Of a DNA stretch of 15,189 bases, positions 15,091-15,189 are shown in pieces (position 1 is the first letter of the stretch; each line of letters begins with the position of its first letter). The translations under genes and the position numbers were made by a program. The notes below the pieces were generated by a model. It was given only the letters and a program-made list of their open reading frames with translations. It had not been told where the DNA came from and did no database searches. This DNA comes from CALVGQ01 sp964369385 (GTDB lineage: Bacteria > Bacillota_I > Bacilli_A > Erysipelotrichales > Erysipelotrichaceae): contig CAYJEY010000031.1 of the NCBI GenBank assembly GCA_964369385.1, positions 1-15,189 on the forward strand. Reading direction: 5' to 3'.

Positions 15091-15189
15091 ATTGCATCAG
15101 AGCATAAAAAAAGCACTATTTCTAGTACATTCTCACTATATATTAAAGAGGGGTGTTCTCCTCATTGATTAATAAATTTCCTATCATTT
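15091..15189. other. AT-rich sequence after the GH9 terminator
   Basis: No gene can be supported. There is an AGAGGGG stretch (15147-15153) with a TTG at 15165-15167 and an open frame to the window edge. This could be the start of another plus-strand gene but is too short to judge. Confidence 0.25.

Noticed and set aside
15147..15189. Start of another plus-strand gene (AGAGGGG then TTG)
   Set aside because: Only about eight codons are inside the window and the start would be TTG with an 11-base spacing; not supportable.

Overview
The window looks like chromosome from a low-GC, standard-code Gram-positive bacterium (Bacillota). Tryptophans are TGG, Shine-Dalgarno (SD) sites are strong GGAGG/GGGGAG types, and there are cell-wall genes: an LTA-synthase-type enzyme, an LCP protein with a PASTA repeat, and a lipobox lipoprotein. 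An Erysipelotrichia-like lineage is possible but cannot be fixed from sequence alone.

Layout, from right to left on the minus strand. (i) A three-gene cell-envelope/redox operon, 12626 to 8627: a small membrane-anchored protein of unknown function, an LCP-PASTA protein, and a double-flavodoxin iron-sulfur flavoprotein. (ii) A five-gene ABC-uptake operon, 8280 to 3523: binding lipoprotein, an intercistronic hairpin, two permeases, the ATPase and a PHP-family metallohydrolase, tightly packed with ATGA overlaps. (iii) A monocistronic gene for a two-TM protein of unknown function, 3262 to 2495. (iv) A monocistronic LTA-synthase-like membrane phosphotransferase, 2116 to 269. At the far left is a decayed fragment of a second copy of gene (iii). 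On the plus strand, diverging from operon (i), is one gene for a membrane-anchored GH9 glycosidase (12816-15053) with its own promoter and a strong terminator.

The most unusual structure is a ~182-187 bp interspersed repeat present three times (2308-2494, 3336-3517, 8442-8623), always in the same orientation. Its upstream end lies 0, 5 or 3 nt after the stop codon of an unrelated gene, and its downstream end is a terminator-like hairpin with a conserved C-rich loop. The repeats close operons (i), (ii) and (iii), so genes sit as separate 'gene plus repeat' blocks. The left edge of the window carries 55 bp identical to the 3' part of gene (iii), so this block has probably been copied at least once more. 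I found no RNA genes, CRISPR arrays, transposases or integrases.
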